From the NCBI GenBank assembly GCA_021464245.1, contig JADCRB010000068.1, positions 7,612,134-7,676,133 of the forward strand: 64,000 bases of DNA, read 5' to 3'. This DNA is from Carallia brachiata. Lineage: Eukaryota > Streptophyta > Magnoliopsida > Malpighiales > Rhizophoraceae. Of this stretch, positions 37,135-49,470 are shown piece by piece; within the stretch, counting starts at the first letter, position 1, and each line of letters starts with the position of its first letter. Made by a program: the position numbers and the translations under genes. The notes under the pieces were generated by a model. The model saw only the letters and a program-made list of their open reading frames with translations. It was not told the origin of the DNA and ran no database searches.

Positions 37135-38740
37135 TTGCCACTCACCAGACAGGGATGTGGTGAGATTGGAGAGCGTCAACAAGTTATAACCAGGAAACTG
37201 CCTCAACAGAGACTCAACAACTTGGAGAGCTACATGGAGGTTATGCATGCAACACTAAATGCCTTCCTTGCGTCCCAAGCGACTTTGGTCCCCGAGAATC
37301 AAACCCTAGAGACCTTATAAGACTCTACACAGAGAGATGTTGCCTCTATAGGGGGAGAAGGACAAGACAACCCTCCGCAGTGTCAAGAAAGTGACGTCCC
37401 GGACCAGCAATGAACCCCTAACAGGGAAAGGACAAGAGTTGGAGCCCATGTATCCAGGCAGAGGCACACCAATCGGCCGTTGCGACTTTAGAAAAGGGAG
37501 CCTCGTGTATCTCACTCATGGGAGCAATTTCTCATCCAATCCCTTGTATGGGCCTCGACACTAGCGACCCACTCCTGAGACTTCTTTCACCTTAGATTTG
37601 AGTAAAACAAAGTCAAACAGCGATAAGACGGCTGTGTTAGGTTAGATGGACAATCCGACATCGGGAGACGAAGTTTCACGACAACTAGAGGACATACAAG
37701 CCCAAATTGCAGCCCTACAAGGATCAAAGCACACCCACAGGTCTTTAGCAAAGCTAGGAGTTACTTTTCTCCAAAAATATCTAGAAGTCTCAATGCTGGG
37801 CAAGTTCAAACTACCTTCACTAGAACTTTACAATGGAGGGCAGGACCTAGTCGAACATTTAAGCCGATTCAAAATACTCATGTCCCTACAAGTTGCATCC
37901 AATGCCACTGCAGGCAAAACCTTCTCAACGACTCTCAAGGGACCTGCCTAAAGGTGGTACTCCTATTTTCTCGCTTACTCAATAAAAAGTTTGGAGCAAC
38001 TTGGAAAACAGTTCATCGTCAGGTCCACCACTAGTAAGCGAAAAAGAAGAACTCCACTGCCCTAATGCCTCTTCGGCAAAAAAAGAATGAGTCCTTGAGA
38101 GAGTACGTGGCTCAGTTCAATATAGCTATGCTGGACGTTGAGTAGTCGACTTCCAAAATAGCGGCCACTATATTTATGGGGAGATTGTGGTAATCTAAGT
38201 TTACGTGGTCTTTGGTTAGGAACCCCCAGAAAGGCTTCAACAAGCTTAGAGCTAAAGCTGAATGCCTCATCAATGCCAAAAAGGCCATTCGAGCTCGAGA
38301 TAAGCTCACAAAGTCCTGGGTAACTAAAAAGCGTTCGATGCAAGAGACCTGGAAATGCTCCAAGAGACGACGGGGAAGGAGGGGAAAATTTTTTTCCAGG
38401 AGCTCACCTTATTCTACGAGTCATCTCGTCACAAGGGAAGGTAGCCTAGAGGAAATAAGGTGTTTGGACTATACCGCCCTAACATCCCTACTCTATCAAG
38501 TGTTATTAGAGTTGCATGACAAGATTTTCCTAGTCACCCCATCAAAAATAAAAGGCCAATTAAACTAGAGAAATATAGATAAGTATTGTCAATTTTACCG
38601 TGACCGTGGCCATGATACCAACGAATGCATCAGCCTTCACAACGAGGTAGAGAGAGTGGTCAAAAAAGGCTACTGGCGGGAGTACATCCAAAGCTCCCCA
38701 CAGTGACAGTTGGCTCTGCATTCTATACAAGGGAAAGACT
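37135..38740 (+). pseudogene. Gypsy gag remnant
   Basis: Broken into three frames. The clearest part is 37646-37951, a capsid segment (MLGKFKLPSLELYNGGQ, LVEHLSRFKILMSLQ, TFSTTLKGPA) that stops where gypsy gag normally continues with RWY. A CCHC-type knuckle remnant follows near 38590-38690 (YCQFYRDRGHDTNECISLH). Stops and frameshifts rule out function. Confidence 0.8.
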
Positions 38741-39092
38741 TAGGGTGTGACTGAGGCATGGCTCGCAACCGCTCCAGACGTGGAGGCTAGAACCAGGAAG
38801 GCAGGAACAAGTGACTCCATCGCCAGAGGAACTATTCATGTTATCCTAGCCAGACCCCCAAGCTATTTGCATGGATCCCCTACAACTTTTTTGCACAATG
38901 GGTGCTCAACGTTCAGGAAAGAGATACATAGAAGGAGATGACGATTACCCGGTCATATTTACTGATAACAACCTCCAAGTCATCGAATACCCACACAACG
39001 ATCCCCTCATCATTTCTCTCAGAGTTAGCATATTTAATGTCAAAAAAGTCATGATGGACATAGACGGTTTGGTTGACATCCTCTATTCAAGG

Positions 39093-42000
39093 TAGGGTTA
39101 CAAGCGAGCTGATACGTTCCTTAAAAGTTCAGTGGCTCGGCTCGATAAGAGCTCAGCTCGATAAGAGCTCAGCTCAAGCTCATTTATCTAGTTAAATAAG
39201 TTATATACGAGCCCAAATCCAAAGATCGTTTGATAAATGAGCTAAGCTTAAACAGGGTTAGGTATGACTCGGTTTAGGCTCGGAAACAGCTCGTTTAAAA
39301 GCTCTATTAATGTATCATTAGGAGCTCATTTAATATGCGTTATTATAAGCTCGTTTAAAGTATCAATAAGACTTAATTGTTTCATTTAACTATTGATATA
39401 AAAGGTTATAAATTTTTTAGGGCTTATATTTTTATTTCCTAATTCCTATACAAATATTCTTCCTCTCGCATTCACAGCCTCGCTCCCAACTTATACTTGC
39501 TGCCCCCAACCCCATTCTTAAATCTCCACCAGCATTGCACTGTTGTCCTCCTCTGCCAACCACCATACTCCTTAATTTCTAAACCTCAACCTCAATTCTT
39601 CAACTTCTTCTACAGTTCCATAGATATTCTTTTTTTCTCTCTTATGCTTTTGATTTTTTTTTTCTTTAACCTATGTAACTGTGCATCATTAAAGGCACTC
39701 AAATTTGCAGTTTCACAAAACTTTTTCTTTAACCCAAATTTGAGCAGGTCCAACGTGTTGTTTGTGTTCAAAAGGGGAAGCATAAAGACCAAGTGGACGT
39801 TGTGGACGACCACACGTACAAAAAAGGAAAATAAAAGAAAAGCCACAAATACCATTTTTCTTGACCTATTATTTTATATTTCTTCTCGATCTTGATTTGC
39901 TGAATTTTCTTCAAGTAAGCTTGTTATTGATGGTTTCTTTATTATTTCTTTTTTTTTTATTTCTTCAAAATTGCAGGTCTTTCCTGTTAGATTCCAAATT
40001 TGTTTCTTTTTTTTAGGGGGGGTGTGATTTTCTAATTCACAGATGAGAGGTTGTACAATTTTCGTTTTCAATATGCTTTTGGGCTTTTTTTTTCCCATGA
40101 TATACAATAATGTGAATTTGGCACATGAATAACTGGTGGCATTTCAATGACCACACCATAGTCTCTACAATTCTATAGACTAATTTTTTCTGATTTTATT
40201 GGTGGCATTTCAATAGTTTCTTTCTTAAGTCTTACTTCAACAACAGTTTGAGGGGTCAATCTTTTCTAACAAATCTTTTTTATGGTTTACCAAACTAATC
40301 TTAGTATCAATTCTATTTTGTGTATTAGATATTGTTTATTTTACTTGTTATATAGAGGGGCCTAATTTAATTCGTACATAGTATATATTATATTCAGGTA
40401 TGTCTCAATTTGTCTTTGGATCATCATTGGAACTTTTATCTTCATAGGATCATTCATGGATAATAACATTGCAAATTTGGATAAAAGATTAACCCCAAAA
40501 AATGGTGGGAAAGGTTGCTAAATTAATTATTTTATATAAAGAAGGAGAAAGAGAAAGAGAAGGAGAAGGAGAAGGAGAAAATGAAGGAAATAGTGATAAT
40601 ACTTACGAGAAGAAGAAACGTAAAAAGACTTTTAAGTGTTAGGATACTTTTAAAGAAGTCACGCTCAAAGATGGGTGGAAGAAGTTAGAATGCATCAATT
40701 GTAAGCATCGGCTCAAAATTAATAAAGGTGGTGCAACATCAACATATTTTAGGCACATAAATAACTGCTCTTACACAAAACATGCCAAAAAATGACAATA
40801 AAGCATTGCTATAGCACCCAAGAATGTTGAAACTATTATAACATTCTAAAATTTAAATACAGTCAAGTGAGGATTAGAGAGATTTTTGCTCATATGATTA
40901 TGATGCATGAGTAATCCTTCAACTTTGCAGAGTATGAATTATTCAATTTGTTGATGAGGAATGCCAATCTTCTTTTTCAAGAGATTACCCGAACCACAGC
41001 GAAGAATGATTGTGTAACAACTTATGATATAGAGAAGAAGAAAGTGAAGGATTTGTTGCAAGACGTTAGTAAAATCAATCTGACAACTGATATGTGGAGA
41101 TTGATCAAAAGATTCAGTACATGGTTTTGACATTTCATTTTGTTGACTAAAATTGGAATTTACAAAAAAAAGAATTCTCAATTTTTGTCATTGTCCTCTT
41201 CCTCATACAAAAATTAATGTGCATGATGCAATTTATAATCGATTAATTAAGTGGGGAGTAGAGAAAAAAAATTCTACTATCCTTGTAGACGATGCTTCCT
41301 ATATTGACTTGGCAGTAAGAATGTTGATGGATAGCCTTTCTATCCACAACAAGTTGCCTCTTGGGGGATAATTGTTGTATGTGTGATGTTGTGCATATAT
41401 CCTCAATTTGTTAGTGTAAGATATGTTGCCTAAAATTGAATTTATTATCTATGATGTTCATGATAGTGTGAAATATCTTGACAAATATGAGCAATGTCTT
41501 AAGACTTTCAGTGAAATTGCCAAGCAGTAGGAATTGTCTTCAAAGAAGCTTACCTTAAATATATGTACTCAGCAGAATGCAACTTGTGCCATGTTGGCTG
41601 CTGCTTTGGAATTCAAAGATTTATTTCCATGGTATTAACAACAAGACCCATCCTACAACATTGTGCCAAGTGAAGATGATTGGAAGAACATTGAGGAGGT
41701 ATTTTTTTTTATAAGTCTTTTTAATAAGATCACTGAGATTATTGAGGAGGTATTTTGTTTTCTAAGTCTTTTCAATAAGATCACTGAGATTATCTCTAAT
41801 TATGAATATCCTAACTCCAATTTATTTCTCTTGGAGCTTTCAAGGTTAAAAGAATTGTTGGATGAGAAACACGCTAACATGTTTGAATTTATAAAAAACA
41901 TGGCTACAACAATAAAATAGAAATTTGATAAATATTGGGGTGATAACAATTTGCTTATCTCTATTGCTACTAATTTGGATCCAATAAACAAGATAAAATT

Positions 42001-43554
42001 TATTGAGTTTTGTTTTCAAATCATGTATTCTGAGTCTGAAGTTTCTAAACAGATTGAAATTGTTCATGATATTTTATTTGAGCTTTACAATGAGTATCTT
42101 GAAGCTCACACAAGCAACACTAGAGAGAAGGGAGTTGATGGTGGAGTTGCTAGTTCTAATGTAGAAAAATTTGGTGATAGTGCCATGGGTAAAAGCATCA
42201 ACAGTGGTAGATCCAAATTCGATCCTTTTATAAGGAATGTTGATACCGCGAACACATCCAAATCAAATTTGGAAGTGTATTTGAGTGAAGGTACTTTTAT
42301 ATGTGAAGATATAGAAGCAATTTCTTCATTTAATATACTAAATTGATAGAAGGCAAATGAGCTCAAGTTTAAAATTTTGTCTTTGATAGTTTGTGACATA
42401 TTGGAAATTCTCATCACTACTGTTGCATCTAAACCCGCATTTAGCGCTAGTAGGAGGTAATTGATCCCTATCAGGCATCTTCGTCAACGAAGACAGTTCA
42501 AGTGTTGCTTTATGGGAATGATTGACTTTGTAACTTCTATGGAATTAAAAAGAAAGATAAGGTATTTTGTTCCTACAATATTGTTATATTTATATTTGTT
42601 ACGAGTTTATATGGTATATGATATATACTAACATGTTTTCGTTTCAATCTTTACAGAAAATGGAGGATTTCAAAGAGATATTGCTTATGTGATGGTTTTT
42701 AATAGGTAAAAATTTTCTTAACTTTTCTTGTGGTTAACATTTTATTTTACTCACTTGATATTTTGATCAACCTTGAAGACAATATCCTTAAAGTATCGAG
42801 ATTTTCGGATAGATAAGTTGATTTTGATGATTATTTTGCGTACATTTCAAGTTGATTTTCTAACATTCCAATGTGTCCCAAATGTCCTTCTTCCTTTACA
42901 AATCATGTCATTTGGACTACTTTTGTTAGAAAGGATAAATATAATAATAATAAACTTGTTGAAAGAAAAGCTTTAATGATTGTGCTATATTGATTTGCTA
43001 TTTTTTGAATTTGGCATCCACTTACAGGGTTCTGTCCAAATGTGGACACAAGCAACTCTTGTGGGTTCTTTTCAAATTTAAGAAGAGAAGATTTCTTTGA
43101 AGCCTTTGAAGATTTTAGATGTTTGCCCAATAGATTTGAAGCTTCCCAAAGCTTTGTTGAATTGAACTTTTGTTCTTTCTTCTTTGTTTTGCTTGTTGTG
43201 GAGACTTAATTGTTGGATTTGTATTTGTTTAAGTACTTTGGGCAAGGCCTACATGTGATAAGTATCAAGTATTTATTATGTTAAAAATTGTTCTAATTTA
43301 ACGAGTCGAACTTGGTATCAAGCCAAGCTTAGTATCGAGTCGAACTTAATATCGAGCTTATATCAAAAAAAAATTTGCCAAAAAAAATAATAGAGTCGAG
43401 CCCAAGCCTAAGTAAAAATGTGACGAATTGAGCTCAAGCCTCAATCTCCAAAGCTCAAATTGAGCTTGAGTCGTGCTCGAGCTTGGGAAAATTCATAACG
43501 AGCCGAACTCAAACCTAGCCAAGCTTGATTCAGCTTGGCTCATTTGCAGCCCTA
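39093..43554 (+). mobile_element. hAT transposon (RICESLEEPER type), nested in gypsy protease
   Basis: A 4462-bp element with ends TAGGGTTACAAGCGAGCT (left) and, complemented, TAGGGCTGCAAATGAGCC (right). The flanking 8-bp segments are ATTCAAGG (39085-39092) and TTTAAAGG (43555-43562), a target duplication with two mismatches. Subterminal regions (39110-39370, 43310-43550) are rich in GAGCTC/GCTCGG-type motifs. Unlike the hAT at 18578, its termini and transposase belong to another hAT branch. Confidence 0.88.
40540..42560 (+). pseudogene. Transposase remnant of the nested hAT
   Basis: Fragments in order: BED finger about 40620-40800 (WKKLECINCKHRLKINKGG, then YFRHINNCSY); a DUF4413-like region 41660-42110 with DKYWGDNNLLISIATNLDP and IKFIEFCFQIMYSESE; a short segment SNLEVYLSEGTFICED near 42265-42310; and a C-terminal dimerisation remnant near 42380-42530 (ITTVASKPAFSASRR). 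A 51-bp in-frame tandem duplication sits at 41691-41792. Many stops make it inactive. Confidence 0.85.
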
Positions 43555-44029
43555 TTTAAAGGCCTTCGACTATATGAAGTTAAGGATTGATGACCTTTGA
43601 GCAACCAACTTCCCTTTCTATGGATTCACTGAAGAAGTCATACATCCCCAAGGATACATTGAGCTCCTAGTATTGTTCAGGATATCTCTCACCACAAGCT
43701 CGGCCAAACTCTAGCTTGTCGTGGTCGACCTCACTCTTCCTACGATTTGATATTGGGATGCTAGGGACTACAAGATCTCAATACTGTGATATCTATTAAG
43801 CACTTGAAGTTAAAATTTCCCACCCATTGAGAAATTGGAGAAGCTAAGGGATCCCCCAAAAAAAGCTAGGGAACTCTAGGTCGCGTGGATAAAGAGCCGA
43901 GAAAAACAACCCATTATCAATGTGGTTAGTCTGACTACTGACCTAACAAATAGAAAGGACAATGTATGCAAGTTGAAGGGTTAGTTTCAGTCCCCTTGGA
44001 CCCAAAAGACCCCACAAAGCTCATGCAAA

Positions 44030-45960
44030 TTAGCAAAAGATTGGAAGGGAAGGTTAAAGACCACATAATCTATTTCTTACAATCTCACCCCGAAGTATTC
44101 GCATGGGTCCCAGTTGGCATAGTATCAATCTTGAGGTTCTAGTGCACAAGTTGGAGGTCGATAACAGAGTCCCTTCAGTAAAGTAGAAAAAGTGCAACAT
44201 GTTAGCCAACAAACTTGCAACTGTCGACAAAAAGGTGAAAAGCTCATCACGGCTGGCTTTATGTGCAAAGTTATGTACCCTAACTGGCTCGTCAATATTG
44301 TTATGGTCAGAAAACACAATGGCAAATGATGAATGTGCGTTGAATTTACGAATCTTGACAAGGCCTGCCTAAAAGATAGTTACCCACTTCCTTGCATCGA
44401 TCAGTTTGTCGACGGAACCTCTGGTTATAAACTCCTGACATTCATGAATGCCTTCTTGGGATAAAACCAGATCTTACTATATGACCCAGACCAAGGAAAA
44501 ACCTTCTTTATCACTGAGTAAGGTATGTACTATTACAACGTCATGCCTTTTGATCTCAAGAACGTAGGGGCGAGCTATTAGAGTCTCATCAATAATTTGT
44601 TGTGGTTCTAGATCAGTAGAAATATGGAGGTCTACACTGACAACATGCTTATAAAAAGCAAGTGCTCTGCGAAGCACGTCTAAGACCTCGAAGAGACATT
44701 TGCAACCTTGAACTGCTACGGTATGAAGCTTAACCCCTAAAAATATGTCTTTGAAGTCTAATTAGGAAAGTTCTTTGGTTTTCTAATGTTTAACAAAGGC
44801 ATTGAAACGAACCTAGAAAAGATCGAGGCCATTCAACGCCTCCGGTCTTCAACAATTGTTCGCGTCGTCCAAATTTTGACTGGGATGACACATATCTAAG
44901 CTAGTTATACCAAAGTTCGGGGATAAATAAGTATTATTCTTCCGTCTAATTAAACGAAATTTAGAGTTTTAGTGGATTAAGGAATGCAAGGATGCTTTTT
45001 AATAATTTAAGCAATACATATCCTTACTTCTACTGTTTAGCAAGTCAGTCCTTGAAGAATATCACTTCTTGTACCTAATGGTGAATCAACATGTGGTCAA
45101 GTCCATCCTCATACGAGAAGTTGAAAAGGTGCAATAACCAGTGTACTATGACAGCAAGGTGTTATAAAGGAAGGGCTTCGCTACCCAAAGTTCAACAAGT
45201 TAGCTTTTGCCTTAGTAGCAGCAGCCCGAAAGTTGCGTCCCTATTTCTAGGCCTATAGGATTATCGTTCTAATGGACCAACCCCTCAGATTGATCTTGCA
45301 CAGGCCTAAAGAGGAGGGAAGACTATTGTAGTGGTCCATCAAATTAGGACAGTTTGACATTCGCCTCTAACTGCACACCACAATCAAGTCACATGCTTTA
45401 GCAGACTTTATCAACAAATGCTCCGGACTCAAGGAGCGAAGTGCTGACCAGCCAGTACCCTTCGAGCCTTAGATCCTGCAATAAAAATGGATCGTCTAAT
45501 AAAGATGGAATCGGAGCTGGCTTCATCTTCAAAAGGCTAAGCAAGATCTACCTTGAGTACATTTTGCAGTTTTAGTTAATTACCTCCAACAATAAAGTGA
45601 AATATGATGGCCTAATTACGAGAATGGAAATCGCCAGGGCACTCAAGATTAGGTATCTGCAGGTATATAATGACTCACAACTCATTAAGTGACAAGTGAA
45701 AGAGAAATTCAAAGTTAGAAATAGTCCATGGTCAAAATACCTCTCTGAAGTGCGTTGCTTATTTCAACTGTCGAACAAGCTGGAGCAATTGTTTCCGTCG
45801 ACCATATTGTGAGAGTTAACTATTCCCAAGGGGATGCTCTATCCAGGTGGCAGAATGCCCTCCAGCCTAAGCTTGGTCAGGCAGTTTTCACCAAAATGCT
45901 TAGCCAGCCTAATTATAAAGCAGCCCTAATCGAAGCGATGCTAATCTATTAGGAACCATA
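44030..45960 (+). pseudogene. Gypsy reverse transcriptase and RNase H remnant
   Basis: Reverse transcriptase pieces include DSYPLPCIDQFVDGTSG near 44380, FFITE-GMYYYNVMPFDLKN near 44510-44565 and the catalytic region EVYTDNMLIKS near 44630 (usual form VYVDDM, so one aspartate is lost). EKIEAIQRLRS near 44820 follows, then RNase H/connection fragments to about 45960. Stops are frequent. Confidence 0.8.
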
Positions 45961-46049
45961 TTGGATGGATTGCATCCTCATGTATTTACAACACGGAGAG
46001 CTCCCTGAGGATAGAGTGTAGGCTAAGAGAATTCGGTATAGAGCAGTGC

Positions 46050-47150
46050 ATTACATTACCTTTGATGACCGAATGTACAAGCGCTCCTTCTCTCAGCCAA
46101 TTCTAAAATGCCTCGCATAAGGGACACTTCCTACATAATACACAAGAAACATAAGGAGATTTCTAGCAACCACAACAGAGCTATCATTCTACAACAAAAG
46201 ATTTGAAAGTAGTGATATTAGTGGCCCACCATTGTCAAGGATACAAAGCAGTTTGTTGCCAAGTATAATACCTGCTAAAGATTTAGTAACATCGTGGCCA
46301 TCAAACTTATCGTGATCTATACTTTATGGCCATTTGTTCAATGAGGGCTCAATGTCATCGAGCCATTCCCTCCTACCAAAAGAGGAAGAAAATATGCAAC
46401 AGTAGCTATGGAGTACTTTACGAAGTGGGCAAAAGTGGATGTCCTTACCTTTATCACAGCCCAACAAATTCGAGCCTTTATTTGGAAACGAGTCATCTGC
46501 CAATTTGGCATTCCAGACACTCATCACTAACATTGGAAAGCAATTCGGCAGCAAATGCTTTTGTAAATTCTATGAAAGACTGAAAATCACTTGCAAGTTC
46601 ATGGTCGTTCAACATTCGTGTTATGAAGAAGTGCCTAACTCAAAGAAAGGGGGATTCGGTAGAAAAACTTCTTAGGGTCATCTAGGCATGTCGAAATACC
46701 CCACGAATTGCTACAAATGAAATCCCTTTCTCTTTAGCCTTTAGAACTGAAGTCAAGGTACTAGTAAAAATTGGTAAACCTAGCTTACATAACCTCTACT
46801 TTAAAGAAGAGGATAACGACGACTTGCTAAAAGATGATTTTGACAACATTAGAGAAAGATAGGAATAAGCCTTTGTTATGGCAAAAGCTTACTACCAAAA
46901 AATGACACAAAACTATGACAAGAAAGTGAGGTCACGCCTCTTTACTGTAGGAGACTTCATCCTTAAACGCTGAGAATCCAGCAAAAGCAATAATGGCACA
47001 AGTAAGTTTGCCTCGAATTGGGAAGTATCCTACAAGACCCCGGAGGAAATTGTCCCCGACAGCTACAGATACGAGCAGCTAGATAAAACTCCCATCCGAC
47101 AAGCATGAAACTCGGCCATCCTCAGAAAGTATTATTTGTAGCTAGCTAGT
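46050..47150 (+). pseudogene. Gypsy integrase remnant
   Basis: Integrase-like fragments run from the HHCC region (WPTIVKDTKQFVAKYNTC, 46221-46273) through the catalytic core (KYATVAMEYFTKWAKVDVLT about 46393-46452; FIWKRVICQFGIP about 46478-46516) to a C-terminal part near 47000-47110. Nothing is translatable as one frame. Confidence 0.75.
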
Positions 47151-49079
47151 TGACGATATCATTATACTTTAGATTAGGCCACAAATATGCTAGATTAAGT
47201 AGTGCTCGGCACAGGAACCAAAATTTCCTTAAAGACATTATAAAAGTTAGGTGCTTTTAAGCATCGGCGAGTGAGGAATAAGCTACTCTTTAGGAGCCAA
47301 GCTCCTCTATAACACTTGGATCAGAAAGCCCACCCGTTGATCTACTCAGGACACCAATTTGATTGCTTGAACCAAGCGAAAGAGTATGAGACAACAAACA
47401 CATATTTATAGCCCACCTATTGGATAGACGAATTACAAACCGCTTAAAACAGATTGGCAGATAGCTACCTAGTAGTCTCCTTCAAAAAAAGCAAATAAGC
47501 AATAAGTATGGGAATAGTCAGACAACTAGATACCTTAAACAGGTTAGAAAGTTGTTCATCTAACACATAGGGCTGGTTAAAAATTATGTGTTAGGTGCAA
47601 TCGCAAGTTCGAAAACCCTATTGAAAGTTTAACATCTTTGAATTTATGACCCAGGGTAACTGTAGGTTGGCACCCTGTTAAAGCCTATGCCACCGTTGGG
47701 CAACTTAGAATCAACATCGAAGGGTTTCTTAAACTCACTTGGTAATAATTGAGCTCGGCCCCTAAGAGCATATGACGAGCTCTCTGTGAACTCAGTCCTT
47801 AAATGAGTTTGCAAGTTGATCTTAGCTCAGGTCCGTTTTCCCTAAGAGGAATCACTTAGCCCTGGGAGGCTTGAACACACGTCTAACAACTACGAGTTTG
47901 CGGTATACGTGGTTACTACTGAAATTAAAATTCTCATTACAAATCTCTAAGCGTTACACTTAAAGTACTATAAAGAATTCGAAAAAGTCAGGAAAAAAAT
48001 GCAACACAACAAGATTATCATTACAAATCTCTTCTCATTACAAAGTCTTTTTTCAAGGGTTTATACATCAAAAAGTAGAATACAAATACACTCATTGATA
48101 TATGAGGTCATCTAGAAACAAAGCAATCAATTGGAAACTCCACGATGGCCCCAATAAGAATAGATTGTAAGCATTGAATGGCGCCAACTCGTCCCTTTCC
48201 CCTTCGGGGTTGGCCCTCAAAGATTGGCAAAGAGATGAGAGGAGGCGCTCTGTGACCTTGAGTTAAGGTTTCTTTTGTTAGGTTGAACACCTCCCCAATG
48301 AGCAACTAAGGTCAGAGGTAGAAACAATGGAAGAGCGACTCTCCCATATCTAGCCCATAAGATCTTCGAAGTAAAAGAGATGGGGTAACTGTGGTACGGG
48401 AACGACCATCTTCCACGTAAAGCCTTCTCTACCAGACAAGGATGATGGAAGATGGCACTAGAGTTTGATCTTATCCTCCTATACGTCTTGGAACCATTTC
48501 TAAGGAACGTGAAAAGGGTGACCAACCTCACAACCATGATAATAAAAAGTCACCTGCTTCGAGAATGTGCTTATCGATATTCCAATGTGATAGAGGCACT
48601 TTCTTGAGAAAAGACATCTAGTTCTCAAAAGCTCTTAAAAATCTAAAAGACAACTTATCTAGTTAAAAGAAGTCCCTTCAAAAGTGATGAAGACAACCTT
48701 TAAGTGCAAAAGCCCCCTTATATACTAATTCCTAGCTAGAAAATCGAAGAAACATGTTGGCTGCCATTAAAGACGATTTTTACAAAAGGAATTGAGGCGT
48801 TAGGCACAATAGATACTTAATCAGCTTGACAAGGCAATAATTCTACAAAAATCGTGCGCTGCCTCTACCTCTCGTCATGTTCTGCCATGTATCAAAGACT
48901 GGTCCAACATTAGAATAACGGTCCCCAAAAAAGGATAGCGAGTAAAGCCCGAAAGCTAGTCTCTACCTCGAGTACAAGAAGGGTGTAGCATACTGAATAG
49001 CAGCTCACAAAAAAAAAAGCTCGTACCAAGAGGTGAACTTCACATCCAAAATTAAAACTAGATAGATCATAAACAGTAC
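47151..49079. other. Gypsy 3' region, first part
   Basis: Mixed-composition DNA between integrase and the tandem repeats. The minus strand has short open frames (48108-48537) with no recognised domain. I see no gene to support. Confidence 0.5.
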
Positions 49080-49470
49080 GCCAATTTCAAGAGATTGTGA
49101 GTTGGCCGCTAAACACGCCTCGTGGACAGCCAAATGGACAACAATCCACTATAGATTAGCTCCTAAAAGCATCCAGAGACTGTTAACGGACGACACTCCA
49201 CAATAGATTGGCTCCTAGCGGTGTCTTAGGACTGTTAAAAGGTGGCAACCCACAATGGGTTAAACCCTGAACACGTATAAAAACTGCCAATTGATGATAA
49301 TCACAAAATAGGCTAACACCTAATGAAGTGTCCTCGAAATGTCAAATGGGCTATAATCCAAACGAGGTTAACACCCTAAGATGTTTAAAGACCGTTAATA
49401 GGCTAACAGTCTGTATTAAGACACCACCTAACGATATCCCAAGACGGCCAATAGTCAGTAAACCTTGAGA
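49080..49470. repeat. Diverged tandem array in gypsy 3' region
   Basis: Loosely repeated units of about 65-75 bp, each with a variant of CACAATRGRTTRGCTCCTA, then a GTGTCCTNRGACTGTTAA-like motif. At least four units are recognisable by eye, all mutated. Confidence 0.5.

Larger units (their letters stand above)
38860..43800 (+). pseudogene. Gypsy protease, split by the nested hAT
   Basis: The left half (to 39092) ends in VMMDIDGLVDILYSR, the site where gypsy proteases have a D-(N/T)-G-S catalytic motif; the glycine-serine part is altered. The right half resumes at 43555 with GLRLYEVKD and LYGFTEEVIHPQGYIEL. Joining across the hAT and removing one target duplication keeps the family order, which shows that the hAT came later. 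Confidence 0.75.
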
